From: Parvularculaceae bacterium
GTDB lineage: Bacteria > Pseudomonadota > Alphaproteobacteria > Caulobacterales > Parvularculaceae
DNA: 64,000 bases
NCBI GenBank assembly: GCA_020446945.1
Contig: JAGRDS010000019.1
Coordinates: forward strand, 1 to 64,000
Direction of reading: 5' to 3'
Shown here one piece after another: positions 38,019 to 46,505 of this stretch (position 1 is its first letter; the number at the start of each line of letters is the position of its first letter). The notes under the pieces are model-generated. The model made no database searches. It was not told the DNA's origin and saw only the letters and a list, made by a program, of their open reading frames with translations. Position numbers and translations under genes: made by a program.

Positions 38019-38411
38019 TTACGCTTTCATCAAAACGCCGTCGTCGAACCAGCTCATTTCGCAACCGACGGAGCGCGCGTCAGGATAGACATTCGTTTTT
38101 TCCGACCGGACGACGGCGCCGTTCGCGCCGCCATCCCGGCAGATGTCAAGAATCGACTGACAAAGGGTTTCCTGCAGGTTTATGTGCCCCTTGTGAACGA
38201 GCGCAGTGATTTTCGTGCGCAGAAAATCATAATCGACAACCTCGCTGATGCGATCGGAGTATTTCGCGCGGCGCGCGAATGCGACGGCGACCGATACGGT
38301 CACGGGCTGCGGTTTGGCGCGTTCAAAATCATGGATGCCGATCGAAACGTCGAGCCGGTATTCGTTCAGCAGGACGTAATAATAATCGGCGCTGAGAAGC
38401 GGGCGGCTCAT
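38019..38411 (-). CDS. folB: Dihydroneopterin aldolase
   Basis: This 130-residue folate enzyme cleaves dihydroneopterin to 6-hydroxymethyl-dihydropterin and glycolaldehyde. 'VSIGIHDFERAKPQPV' near 22-37 contains the pterin-binding Glu. 'VVDYDFLRTKI' follows, then 'HINLQETLCQSI' with the second pterin Glu near 80. The late lysine lies in 'VVRSEKTNVYP'. Its stop is 4 bases from the PTPS start and its ATG overlaps the SDR stop, so the three are one operon. Confidence 0.9.
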   Translation of the reverse strand: MSRPLLSADYYYVLLNEYRLDVSIGIHDFERAKPQPVTVSVAVAFARRAKYSDRISEVVDYDFLRTKITALVHKGHINLQETLCQSILDICRDGGANGAVVRSEKTNVYPDARSVGCEMSWFDDGVLMKA

Positions 38412-39169
38412 CCTTTGCCTCGCGTGGTGAACATGATGTCGTGGTCCGACGCAACCATATGCTGGCCGTTATCGATCAATATCGTTTGTCCCGTCATGGC
38501 GTGATTGTCGAGCAGAAAGACAACTGCGCCGGCGATGGCGTCAATATCTATCGGCCGTTTCAGCAGATTGTATTTCGAGGAAACAGCCTCGAACTCGGCT
38601 TGCGATTGATCGCCGCTCGGCAATGTCAGGCCGGGCGCGACGGCGTTCACGCGAATGCCTGGCGCGAGCGCTTTCGCTAACAGCCGCGTTGCGCCTTCGA
38701 GGCCGATTTTCGACATCGTGTAGGTGAAAAAGTCGGCGTTCAAATTCCATAGTTTCTGATCGAGAATATTCACCACCGCGCCTGTTTTCCCGGCAGGCGC
38801 GGCCTTTGCAAATGCGCGCGCGATGAGAACAGGAGACAGCAGGTTCACAGTCTGATCGCGCCGCCAGTCATCGATCGAAAAATCGAGCGCGCGGTTGAAT
38901 TCGAAAACTGAGGCGTTGTTGACGACAGCATCGATCGCCGCGCCGGCGGCATCCGCCGCCGCCGCCGGCAACGCCTCGGCTTCGGCCGGATTTGAAAGGT
39001 CCGCCGCGACGGCGAAGCCGCCGATACGGCGCGCGTGTTCTTCGGCTTCATCCGGCGAGTGATGGTAGTGAACGACGACGCGCCAGCCGTCGCGCGACAG
39101 GCGTTCGGTAATCGCCGCGCCGATGCGTTTGGCCCCCCCGGTCACGAGCGCCGTGCGCGTCATCGTCAA
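38408..39169 (-). CDS. PTR1/FolM-type pteridine reductase (SDR)
   Basis: This 253-residue SDR departs from the classical Ser-Tyr-Lys site. The N-terminal 'TGGAKRIG' matches the NADPH-binding TGxxKRxG of Leishmania PTR1. The catalytic triad reads Asp137 ('NILDQK'), Tyr150 and Lys154 ('YTMSK'), with the same 13-residue Asp-Tyr spacing as PTR1 Asp181/Tyr194. Such enzymes reduce dihydrobiopterin, dihydrofolate or dihydromonapterin (FolM). Placement with folB and a PTPS homologue supports a pterin substrate. The start overlaps the antiporter stop by 4 bases. Confidence 0.85.
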   Translation of the reverse strand: MTMTRTALVTGGAKRIGAAITERLSRDGWRVVVHYHHSPDEAEEHARRIGGFAVAADLSNPAEAEALPAAAADAAGAAIDAVVNNASVFEFNRALDFSIDDWRRDQTVNLLSPVLIARAFAKAAPAGKTGAVVNILDQKLWNLNADFFTYTMSKIGLEGATRLLAKALAPGIRVNAVAPGLTLPSGDQSQAEFEAVSSKYNLLKRPIDIDAIAGAVVFLLDNHAMTGQTILIDNGQHMVASDHDIMFTTRGKG

Positions 39170-40128
39170 CCGAACCCGCCCGCCAGCGCGAGGATGAATA
39201 TGGCGTAAAACGCAATCATCAAGAAGCCAGCCAGCCGGCCGATATCTTTTCTGAGAAAGATGAAGGCGCTGAGCAGGACAGCCGAGCCGATCATGACGGG
39301 TATGTCGAGCGTCAAGGACGGGCGGGTGAATTCGGCGACACCCGCAAGCCCCGCCGCGCCGCCGACCGCGAAGATATTGAATATGTTCGAGCCGACCACA
39401 TTGCCGATCGCTACGTCGGATTTCCTGTGCATCGCCGCCGCGATAACCGTTGCAAGTTCGGGCAGGGAAGTGCCGAATGCGACGATCGTCAGGCCGATCA
39501 GCTCCGGACGAACGCCAAGCGCCGCGGCGAGCGATCCGCCGCTTGTCACGAGTAAATGCGCGCCTATCGGCAGTCCGATCAGGCCGGCGAGAAGAAAAAT
39601 GAGCGTTGAGCCGATATTGCCTTTGTCGCCGCCAGAATATTCGGAAACTTCGTCGATGACCGGATCGCGCCCGCGCGTCGAGCGCGCCGATAAAGCCAGA
39701 AACGACACATAGACAATAATGCCGGCGAAGAGCGCGGCGCCTGTTGTTTGTTCGAGCGCGCGGCCCGAATAGGCGATGGCTGCGAACGCCGCCGTCGCAA
39801 TCAGCATGGCGACGCCGTGGCGTCTTAATCCTTGGACATGCGCGGACATCGGATAGATTATCGCCGGCAGGCCGAGGACGAGCAGCACATTGGCGATGTT
39901 CGACCCGATTATGTTGCCGATCGCAATACCCGCTTCATGTTCCAGCACGGACGTCACCGAGACGACGAGTTCCGGCGCCGATGTTCCGAATGCGATGATC
40001 GTCAGGCTGACGAGAAGCGGGGGAATGCGCATCGCCGCCGCCAGACCGACTGCGCCGCGAACCAGAAGATCGCCGCCGACCAGCAGGACGGCGAGACCGA
40101 GCAGGATCAATAGGGAATCAAGGACCAT
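39166..40128 (-). CDS. Calcium/sodium antiporter (CaCA family, YrbG-like)
   Basis: This 320-residue protein has about ten membrane helices arranged as two inverted halves. Each half carries the ion-binding alpha repeat: 'GTSAPELVVSVTSVL' plus 'GNIIGSNIANVLLVLG' near 48-85, and 'GTSLPELATVIAAAM' plus 'GNVVGSNIFNIFAVGG' near 215-255. A polar cytoplasmic loop near 150-170 separates them. It exchanges Ca2+ for Na+ or H+ across the inner membrane. It is the first gene of the run into the pteridine block, but a functional link is doubtful. Confidence 0.92.
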   Translation of the reverse strand: MVLDSLLILLGLAVLLVGGDLLVRGAVGLAAAMRIPPLLVSLTIIAFGTSAPELVVSVTSVLEHEAGIAIGNIIGSNIANVLLVLGLPAIIYPMSAHVQGLRRHGVAMLIATAAFAAIAYSGRALEQTTGAALFAGIIVYVSFLALSARSTRGRDPVIDEVSEYSGGDKGNIGSTLIFLLAGLIGLPIGAHLLVTSGGSLAAALGVRPELIGLTIVAFGTSLPELATVIAAAMHRKSDVAIGNVVGSNIFNIFAVGGAAGLAGVAEFTRPSLTLDIPVMIGSAVLLSAFIFLRKDIGRLAGFLMIAFYAIFILALAGGFG

Positions 40129-40164
40129 ATCGGATGAATCGCCGGCGCGCCGGGCGTCCCGGCC

Positions 40165-40245
40165 CTAGTCGATCCGGCCGGTGGTGGCGATATTCAAGAT
40201 CGCCATAACGACGATAAAACCGATAATCATGTAAAGCGCAGTCAT
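40165..40245 (-). CDS. 26-residue single-helix membrane peptide
   Basis: The frame from ATG 40245 to TAG 40165 encodes 26 residues: Met-Thr, then a hydrophobic helix 'LYMIIGFIVVMAILNIA', then polar 'TTGRID'. AGGGG lies 5 bases before the ATG on the minus strand, better than many genes here. The frame is open further upstream, but that sequence is Arg/Pro-rich and has no good start. It lies 36 bases upstream of the antiporter gene on the same strand and could be cotranscribed or regulate it. No family recognised. Confidence 0.5.
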   Translation of the reverse strand: MTALYMIIGFIVVMAILNIATTGRID

Positions 40246-40483
40246 GGCGACCCCTGAAACCGTTGAATTCCGCCGCTTATAGGCGGATTGCCGCGCCCCA
40301 TGCAAATCGTTCCGCCGCGCCCGGCCGGCCGGATTTTGCAAACCGGACCGGTGCAATTGAAACCAATTCGCCAACTCCGTCTCAATGATGGAACCGTAAT
40401 CTTGGCGGCGCCGGATATTTGTTGCGCGAGCGGGCCGCAGCCTGGAGGCGGCGGCCCAGAGGGGGCGAGGCAGGGCGGGTGCG

Positions 40484-40981
40484 ATGATGCAGGAGACGGC
40501 GGGGCTCTTTGAACAGGCGATCATCGCACCCCCTTCCGACCGCAGATTGTCGCAGCGCCTGCTGTCGGTCTGGGCGCAGGCCGCGCGCGGCTCCTTCCCA
40601 AGCTGGATCGAAATGCGCTCGGTCGATCTCGGGCTCGACTGGAACTGGGTGTTCGTCGTCGATCTGAAACAATCCGTCGGCTTTCCTTATTTCAGCTATC
40701 TTGGGTCGGAACTGGCGAAACTGTCGGCGGTCTACCTTCAGGGACAGACCGACTGGACGCTCTCATTGCTCGACATGGCTACGACAACGATAGAGGCGGC
40801 GGTATCATCTGAAGGTCCGAGCCATCATGATAGCGAACTTACGTTGTGCGACGGCCGGCGAATCAAATTTCGCAGCATGACCGCGCCGCTCGCCGATGAC
40901 GGGGAAACGATCTCCCATGTTGTCGGTTGCGCATCCGGCAGGATCGTCGACGAAAGCGGGCCGAGACTGCGCGCGGTTTAG
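40484..40981 (+). CDS. PAS-like sensory protein
   Basis: This 165-residue single-domain protein resembles the alphaproteobacterial PAS_5 group: an N-terminal helix 'LLSVWAQAARGSFPSW', a central 'DWNWVFVVDLKQSVGFPYFSYLG', and C-terminal strands 'RIKFRSMTAPLADDGETISHVVG'. There is no output domain. Such proteins may sense a ligand and act by interaction; none is known in detail. GGGCGGG precedes the tandem ATGs at 40484/40487. About 240 bases of non-coding sequence separate it from the small peptide gene on the other strand. Confidence 0.75.
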   Translation: MMQETAGLFEQAIIAPPSDRRLSQRLLSVWAQAARGSFPSWIEMRSVDLGLDWNWVFVVDLKQSVGFPYFSYLGSELAKLSAVYLQGQTDWTLSLLDMATTTIEAAVSSEGPSHHDSELTLCDGRRIKFRSMTAPLADDGETISHVVGCASGRIVDESGPRLRAV

Positions 40982-41035
40982 TTCGGGCGATTACCCCTAT
41001 TGCGTTTCGCACCGTATGCGGGGCTTAATCGCTGT

Positions 41036-42259
41036 ATGAAACTCGATGTCGAATTCGTCCGCTCGCAATTTCCAGCCTTTTCCGCGCCATCATTGGAGGG
41101 ACAGGCGTTTTTTGAAAATGCGGGAGGGTCTTACGCCTGCGGGAGCGTTATCAAACGGCTGACGCGCTATTACCGCGAACGGAAAGTGCAACCCTATTAC
41201 AATTTTGACGCATCGCGGATCGGCGGCGAGGAGATGGACGAGGCGCGCGCACGTATGGCGTCGATGCTCGGCGTTGAAACGGATGAAGTAAGCTTCGGGC
41301 CTTCGACGACGCAAAACTCTTACGTGCTGGCGCAGGCTTTCGGGCAGATGTTGACGCCGGGCGAGGCAATTGTCGTCACCAATCAGGATCACGAGGCCAA
41401 TACCGGCCCGTGGCGCCGGCTCGCTGAACGCGGCGTGGAGGTTCGCGAGTGGACGATCGACCGGGATACCGGGCATTTGCCGGTCGAGGGATTGAAATCG
41501 CTGCTCGACGAAAAAGTGCGTCTCGTCTGTTTTCCGCATGCGTCGAATGTCGTCGCCGAAATCAACCCGGTTGCAGAGATCACGGCGATTGCGCATGCGG
41601 CGGGCGCGTTTGTCTGCGTCGACGGCGTTTCCTACGCGCCGCACGGCTTTCCGGATGTCGGCGCGTTCGGCGCCGATATATACCTGTTTTCGTCGTACAA
41701 AACCTATGGGCCGCATCAGGGCGTTATGGTTGTTCGGCGCGCAGTGGGGGCGGCGCTCCCGAACCAGGGTCATTTTTTCAATGCGGATTGCCTCTACAAG
41801 CGATTCACGCCGGCCGGTCCCGATCACGCCCAGATCGCTGCGTCGGCTGGAATGGCGGATTATATCAATGCGTTGTGCAAACATCACGGCGCCGGCGAGG
41901 GCGATGCGCGCAAGCGGGCGAAATTCGCCCACGATCTGATGCGCGCGCACGAAATCGAACTGACAAGACCCTTACTAGATTTTTTGGGGTCGAAAAATTC
42001 CGTCCGCCTGCTCGGCCCGACCCGGGCCGAAGCGCGCGCGCCGACATTCGCCATGATTTTGGACGAACCCGGCAATGCGGTCGCGGCGCGGCTCGCCGGC
42101 CATGGCGTCATGTGCGGCGGCGGCGATTTTTACAGCGTCAGATGTCTACAGGCGCAAGGCGTCGATCCGGATCACGGCGTCCTGCGGGTCAGTTTCGTTC
42201 ACTACACAAGGCGCGAGGAGATCGACAAACTGATCGCCGCACTGGACCGCGAGATTTGA
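41036..42259 (+). CDS. Class V aminotransferase (cysteine desulfurase-like)
   Basis: This 407-residue PLP enzyme has 'FENAGGSYACGSVI' near 28, 'FGPSTTQNSYVLAQAF' near 86 and 'VTNQDHEANTGPW' near 115. The Schiff-base lysine lies in 'LFSSYKTYGPHQGVM' near 225, preceded by 'CVDGVSYAPHG'. It matches the group annotated as cysteine desulfurase-like (TIGR01976 type), not IscS: there is no active-site cysteine loop. Substrate unknown. ATG 41036 gives the conserved 'VRSQFPAF' beginning; an upstream TTG at 41000 is unlikely. Confidence 0.85.
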   Translation: MKLDVEFVRSQFPAFSAPSLEGQAFFENAGGSYACGSVIKRLTRYYRERKVQPYYNFDASRIGGEEMDEARARMASMLGVETDEVSFGPSTTQNSYVLAQAFGQMLTPGEAIVVTNQDHEANTGPWRRLAERGVEVREWTIDRDTGHLPVEGLKSLLDEKVRLVCFPHASNVVAEINPVAEITAIAHAAGAFVCVDGVSYAPHGFPDVGAFGADIYLFSSYKTYGPHQGVMVVRRAVGAALPNQGHFFNADCLYKRFTPAGPDHAQIAASAGMADYINALCKHHGAGEGDARKRAKFAHDLMRAHEIELTRPLLDFLGSKNSVRLLGPTRAEARAPTFAMILDEPGNAVAARLAGHGVMCGGGDFYSVRCLQAQGVDPDHGVLRVSFVHYTRREEIDKLIAALDREI

Positions 42260-42363
42260 ACGCGCACCCGCCGCGCAGCATTCCGCGGCCGGCGTCTTGC
42301 CGAGGCTGTGCGTCGTGACTAGGGTTCACCCTCGCAAATTGTGATCACAAAGGCGGCGGCGAA

Positions 42364-43860
42364 ATGGCGAAGGAATTCGGGCACTTCATAAATGGTAAGC
42401 GTGTCGGCGGCGAATCCGACCGGTTTCAGGACGTATTCAATCCGACGACCGGCGAGGTGCAGGGGCGCGTTCGCCTCGCTGATCGATCAGACGTCGCCCG
42501 CGCCGTCGAGGCGGCTCAAACGGCGTTTCCGGAATGGGCCGCGACTAACCCGCAAAGGCGTGCGCGCGTCATGTTCAAATTCAGGGAACTGCTTGAAAAG
42601 GACATGGACAATCTTGCGCGCCTGCTCTCGCAAGAACATGGCAAGATCCTGCCTGATTCTCGCGGCGATATTCAGCGCGGACTTGAAGTGATCGAATTCG
42701 CCTGCGGCATTCCGCATTTGCAAAAGGGCGAATACACCGACCAGGCGGGAGCCGGCATCGACGTTTATTCCATGCGCCAGCCTCTTGGCGTGTGCGCCGG
42801 AATAACCCCGTTCAATTTTCCGGCGATGATCCCAATGTGGATGTTCGGCGTCGCGATCGCCTGCGGCAACACTTTCGTCAACAAACCTTCCGAGCGCGAT
42901 CCGAGCGTACCCTTGCGCCTTGCTGAATTGATGATGGAGGCGGGCCTGCCCGATGGCGTTTTGAATGTCGTCAATGGCGACAAGGAAGCGGTCGATGCGC
43001 TGATCGACGACCCGCGGGTAAAGGCGATATCTTTCGTCGGCTCGTCGGATATCGCACAATATATCTATTCGCGCAGCGCGGCGGAGAACAAACGAGTCCA
43101 GTGTTTCGGCGGCGCGAAGAACCATCTTGTCATTCTGCCCGACGCCGACATGGACAATGTCGTCAATAATCTGATCGGTTCCGCCTACGGTTCGGCCGGC
43201 GAACGATGCATGGCGACGCCGGTCGCCGTGCCGGTCGGTGAGAAAACGGCGCAGACGCTGGTCGAGATGCTGAAACCGCGGGTTGAAGGCTTGAGGATCG
43301 GTCCCTCGCTTTCCGAAGACTCAGATCTTGGCCCGCTGGTGACGGCCGCGCACAAGGCCCGCGTCTCGAACTATATTCAAACGGCGATTGACGAGGGGCA
43401 GGAATGCGTCGTCGACGGGCGCGGCTTCAAGCTGCAAGGATACGAGAACGGGTTTTTCCTTGGCGGCACGCTGCTCGATTTCGCAAAGCCCGAGCACAAA
43501 TCCTATCACGAGGAAATTTTCGGCCCTGTATTGCAGATCGCGCGCGCGGCGAATTTCGAGGAGGCGGTCGAATTACCCTCAAAACACCAGTATGGAAACG
43601 GCGTCGCCATTTTCACCCGCAACGGCGATGCGGCGCGAGAATTCGCACGCAAGGTCAATGTCGGAATGGTCGGGGTCAACGTGCCGATCCCCGTGCCGGT
43701 TTCCTACCATTCGTTCGGCGGCTGGAAACGGTCCGGCTTCGGCGACACGAACCAATACGGCATGGAAGGCGTCCGGTTCTGGACCAAGGTGAAAACCGTG
43801 ACCTCGCGCTGGCCGGATGATATTCAAGGCGCCGAATTCGTGATCCCGACGATGGGATGA
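42364..43860 (+). CDS. mmsA: CoA-acylating methylmalonate-semialdehyde dehydrogenase
   Basis: This 498-residue aldehyde dehydrogenase converts methylmalonate semialdehyde, from valine (and thymine), to propionyl-CoA and CO2. It has 'GITPFNFPAMIPMW' near 143-156, 'FVGSSDIAQYIYSRSA' near 225, and catalytic Cys in 'GSAGERCMATPVAVP' near 280. The usual general-base Glu of ALDHs is absent around 'GGAKNHLVILPDAD', as expected for MMSDH. The C-terminal 'SFGGWKRSGFGDTNQYG' is also diagnostic. Its partner enzyme HIBCH is encoded 1.6 kb downstream. Confidence 0.96.
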   Translation: MAKEFGHFINGKRVGGESDRFQDVFNPTTGEVQGRVRLADRSDVARAVEAAQTAFPEWAATNPQRRARVMFKFRELLEKDMDNLARLLSQEHGKILPDSRGDIQRGLEVIEFACGIPHLQKGEYTDQAGAGIDVYSMRQPLGVCAGITPFNFPAMIPMWMFGVAIACGNTFVNKPSERDPSVPLRLAELMMEAGLPDGVLNVVNGDKEAVDALIDDPRVKAISFVGSSDIAQYIYSRSAAENKRVQCFGGAKNHLVILPDADMDNVVNNLIGSAYGSAGERCMATPVAVPVGEKTAQTLVEMLKPRVEGLRIGPSLSEDSDLGPLVTAAHKARVSNYIQTAIDEGQECVVDGRGFKLQGYENGFFLGGTLLDFAKPEHKSYHEEIFGPVLQIARAANFEEAVELPSKHQYGNGVAIFTRNGDAAREFARKVNVGMVGVNVPIPVPVSYHSFGGWKRSGFGDTNQYGMEGVRFWTKVKTVTSRWPDDIQGAEFVIPTMG

Positions 43861-43900
43861 TTTTTTAAGCGGCGGCCGCGTTCGGAAAGAATGATCGACG

Positions 43901-44299
43901 ATGTTGACCGGAAAATGCATGTGCGGCGCTATCGCTTATGAAGCGAAGCCGTTGAATCAGAAAATCGACGCCTGTCATTGCGAACAATGTCGGCGCTGGA
44001 GCGGACATTTCTGGGCGTCCGTCAATTCGGAATTTTCGTCATTGAAATTCGTACAGGGCGACGACAAGGTTAAATGGTTCAGATCGTCCGATCTCGTCAG
44101 GCGCGGTTTTTGCGGCGAGTGCGGATCGACGCTTTTCTGGCATCCCGATCGCCACAGCGAATATGCGCATATTCTAGGGATTAGCGCCGGTTCGCTCAAT
44201 GCGCCGACGGGCGTAAAGTTGTCCGTACATATATTTGTCGCCGAAAAAGGCGATTATTACGAACTGAACGACGGGTTGGCTCAAAAGCCGGGCCATTGA
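43901..44299 (+). CDS. GFA-family zinc-binding protein
   Basis: This 132-residue protein has the Cys pattern of the glutathione-dependent formaldehyde-activating (GFA/CENP-V) fold: 'GKCMCGAIAYE', 'DACHCEQCRRWSGHFWAS' and 'GFCGECGSTLFWHPDR'. These bind two zinc ions. Many members are uncharacterised and do not act on formaldehyde. GGAAAGA lies upstream of the ATG at 43901. It separates mmsA from the DedA gene, with no evident link. Confidence 0.88.
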   Translation: MLTGKCMCGAIAYEAKPLNQKIDACHCEQCRRWSGHFWASVNSEFSSLKFVQGDDKVKWFRSSDLVRRGFCGECGSTLFWHPDRHSEYAHILGISAGSLNAPTGVKLSVHIFVAEKGDYYELNDGLAQKPGH

Positions 44300-44391
44300 C
44301 GGTGTGCGACGCTCAAGGATCGCACGTGCGCGGCCAGCCATCGCGTCCGCCGGCGCGTTCTCCATTGCGCTCTGCGCCGCTTCCTATATGA

Positions 44392-45135
44392 ATGCGCCAT
44401 CCCGGCGACTATCCGCCGCCGGCGAAAACTGAGTATAGACCCGGGGACATCGTGTTCGGCATCGATCTGCAAGACTTCACGCATTTGACGGGTCTTGCGT
44501 TGTATTTTGCAATTTTCGCGCTGCCGTTCATCCAGGAAGACGCAGCCGTTATCGGTGCGGCGACCGCCTCGATAACGGGTCTTGCGCCGACCGCCTTTCT
44601 TGTGGCCGCCATTTTGAGCGGACTGGTCGCATCCGACGCCTGGAAATACTGGGTCGGGCGCCTCGCGCGGCGCTATGATTGGGCGCACAAATTCACCGAA
44701 AAGCCGGGCGTATCCGTCGCGGGTGATCTTGTCCGAAAAGAATTCGTGCAGACGATGCTGACAGCGCGTTTCGTGCCGGGAACGCGCATACCGACCTATA
44801 TCGCCTGCGGGTTTTTCAAGGCGCATTACGGCAAATATATCGTAACGCTCGCACTAACCGCCGCGCTCTACGTAACGATGATGTTTTCGCTTTTTCATGT
44901 CGGCGGCGCGGTCGCAGGCGAGCAGGCTAAATTCTGGCTGCCGATCATAGCCGTTTGCGTACTGGCGGCCTATATTGGCTTTCGCTGGTTCACTCATCGT
45001 CATGGGGGACACGGCCCGATGACCCCGTTGACCGAAGAACGCGACCATCCCTTGCCGGGCATGCCGGGCTTCGAGGGAACGCCGCTTGAGGGTCACGAAA
45101 AACCCAAACCGCCTTCCGAGGCGGCGGTTTCCTGA
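44392..45135 (+). CDS. DedA-family (VTT-domain) membrane protein
   Basis: 247 residues. The VTT domain is seen from 'FALPFIQEDAAVIGAA' near 42 to 'FVPGTRIPTYIACGFF' near 127, which contains the family's essential Arg and Gly. The 'FIQEDAAVI' acidic segment fits the DedA glutamate/aspartate motif. Members help flip or recycle undecaprenyl phosphate or phospholipids. The C-terminus beyond about 210 is a Pro/Glu/His-rich cytosolic tail. The start is uncertain: ATG 44392 has no clear ribosome site, and GTG 44452 follows GGGGACATC and would give a more usual length. Confidence 0.82.
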   Translation: MRHPGDYPPPAKTEYRPGDIVFGIDLQDFTHLTGLALYFAIFALPFIQEDAAVIGAATASITGLAPTAFLVAAILSGLVASDAWKYWVGRLARRYDWAHKFTEKPGVSVAGDLVRKEFVQTMLTARFVPGTRIPTYIACGFFKAHYGKYIVTLALTAALYVTMMFSLFHVGGAVAGEQAKFWLPIIAVCVLAAYIGFRWFTHRHGGHGPMTPLTEERDHPLPGMPGFEGTPLEGHEKPKPPSEAAVS

Positions 45136-45159
45136 ACGGCGTGCAATAGGGAGACGAAC

Positions 45160-45450
45160 ATGGCGAAAGGCTATTGGATCGCTCATGTCGATGTTGAAAA
45201 TGCAGAAGATTACCCGAATTATTTGAAAGCGGCGAAGCCGGCGTATGAAAAATACGGTGCGCGATTCCTCGTTCGCGGCGGCAAGGCCGAGCAGGTGGAA
45301 GGCGCCGGGCGCGCCCGCCATGTCGTTATAGAATTCGATTCTTATGAACTCGCGCTCGCCTGCTGGAATTCGCTTGAATATCAGGAGGCGGCGAAAATCC
45401 GTCGTGCGAATTCAAAAGGAGATATAATCGTTGTGGAAGGCGCGGGATGA
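45160..45450 (+). CDS. DUF1330 protein
   Basis: This 96-residue ferredoxin-like alpha/beta protein is of the DUF1330 family: 'YWIAHVDVENAEDYPNYLKAA' (split by position, 5-25), 'YGARFLVRGGKAEQVEG' near 33-49 and 'VIEFDSYELALACWNS' near 61-76. Function is unknown; these proteins dimerise like dabb-type barrels. AGGGAG precedes the ATG by 9 bases. Its stop overlaps the HIBCH start by 4 bases, so it is likely coupled to valine catabolism. Confidence 0.88.
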   Translation: MAKGYWIAHVDVENAEDYPNYLKAAKPAYEKYGARFLVRGGKAEQVEGAGRARHVVIEFDSYELALACWNSLEYQEAAKIRRANSKGDIIVVEGAG

Positions 45451-46505
45451 CGGAAAGCGAGATCCTGTTCGAGCGGAAAGGAAGTTTCGGCGTCGTCACG
45501 TTGAACAGGCCCGATGCCTTAAACGCGCTTTCCCGGAACATGTGTACCGCGTTTCGCGCAAAATTGATTGAATGGGAACGCGAAAGTTCGATTGGCGCTG
45601 TGCTGGTGAAAGGCGCAGGCGAGCGCGCGTTCTGCGCTGGCGGCGATATTCGCCGCGTGCGCGAAGAGGCGATGTCGGATCGCGACCACGCCTGCGGGTT
45701 TTTTCACGAAGAGTACCGGCTGAACGCGCTTATTCATCATTATTCAAAACCCTATGTCGCATTGATTGACGGCATCGTCATGGGCGGCGGCGCCGGCGTA
45801 TCCATTCACGGCGATTTTCGCGTAGTCGGCGACAAGACTTTATTCGCAATGCCGGAAACTGCGATCGGGCTTTTCCCCGATGTCGGCGGCGGGCATTTCC
45901 TGACGCGCCTTCATGACGGCCTCGGGCTCTATTACGCGCTGACCGGGGCGCGCGCCAAAGCCGCCGATGCAATGGCGGCGGGGCTTGCGACGCATTATGT
46001 CGCAACGCGCGAGGCGCAGGCGATGGAACGGGATCTGACTGCTTTATCGCTCGGCGCCCATGCGCACGCCCAGATCGAGGCGGTTCTCGACGACTATTCA
46101 AGCGATCCCGGCGCAGCCCACGTCAATCAGATACGGCCGTCATTGAAGCGCCTGTTTGAAGGTCATGAAACATTCACCGAATTTTATGCAGCTCTGGTCG
46201 ATGACGGGCATGATGTCGCAAACGATATGCGCCGAATTCTCTCGCGCATGTCGCCGACATCGCTCAAGCTCACCTTTGAGCAAATGCGGCGTGCGCGCAC
46301 GCTCGATCTCGATGACGAATTGCGCATGGAATACGCAATGGTGCGGCGCGTGCTGGACGGTCATGATTTTTACGAAGGCGTGAGGGCGGTTCTGGTCGAT
46401 AAGGACAAGGCGCCCCGATGGTCGCCGGCGAACCTTGATGACGTAACAGACGCGGAAATCAGCGCCTATTTCGAGCCGCTGGATCGCGGATTGACGCTTC
46501 CCTGA
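45447..46505 (+). CDS. 3-hydroxyisobutyryl-CoA hydrolase (enoyl-CoA hydratase/isomerase family)
   Basis: This 352-residue crotonase-fold enzyme has the HIBCH landmarks: 'GAGERAFCAGGDIRRV' near 55-70 (oxyanion hole and CoA loop), 'YSKPYVALIDGIVMGGGAGVS' split near 98-118, 'MPETAIGLFPDVGGGHFL' with the catalytic acidic residues near 137-154, and a C-terminal helical extension longer than in simple hydratases. It releases 3-hydroxyisobutyrate in valine breakdown, feeding the HIBADH-like enzyme and MmsA. Its 3' end overlaps the convergent glycosyltransferase gene by 40 bases. Confidence 0.92.
   Translation: MTESEILFERKGSFGVVTLNRPDALNALSRNMCTAFRAKLIEWERESSIGAVLVKGAGERAFCAGGDIRRVREEAMSDRDHACGFFHEEYRLNALIHHYSKPYVALIDGIVMGGGAGVSIHGDFRVVGDKTLFAMPETAIGLFPDVGGGHFLTRLHDGLGLYYALTGARAKAADAMAAGLATHYVATREAQAMERDLTALSLGAHAHAQIEAVLDDYSSDPGAAHVNQIRPSLKRLFEGHETFTEFYAALVDDGHDVANDMRRILSRMSPTSLKLTFEQMRRARTLDLDDELRMEYAMVRRVLDGHDFYEGVRAVLVDKDKAPRWSPANLDDVTDAEISAYFEPLDRGLTLP

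Noticed and set aside
40246-40524. Upstream extension of the 26-residue peptide to 119 residues
   Set aside because: The added sequence is Arg/Pro-rich, runs under the start of the PAS gene, and has no ribosome site.
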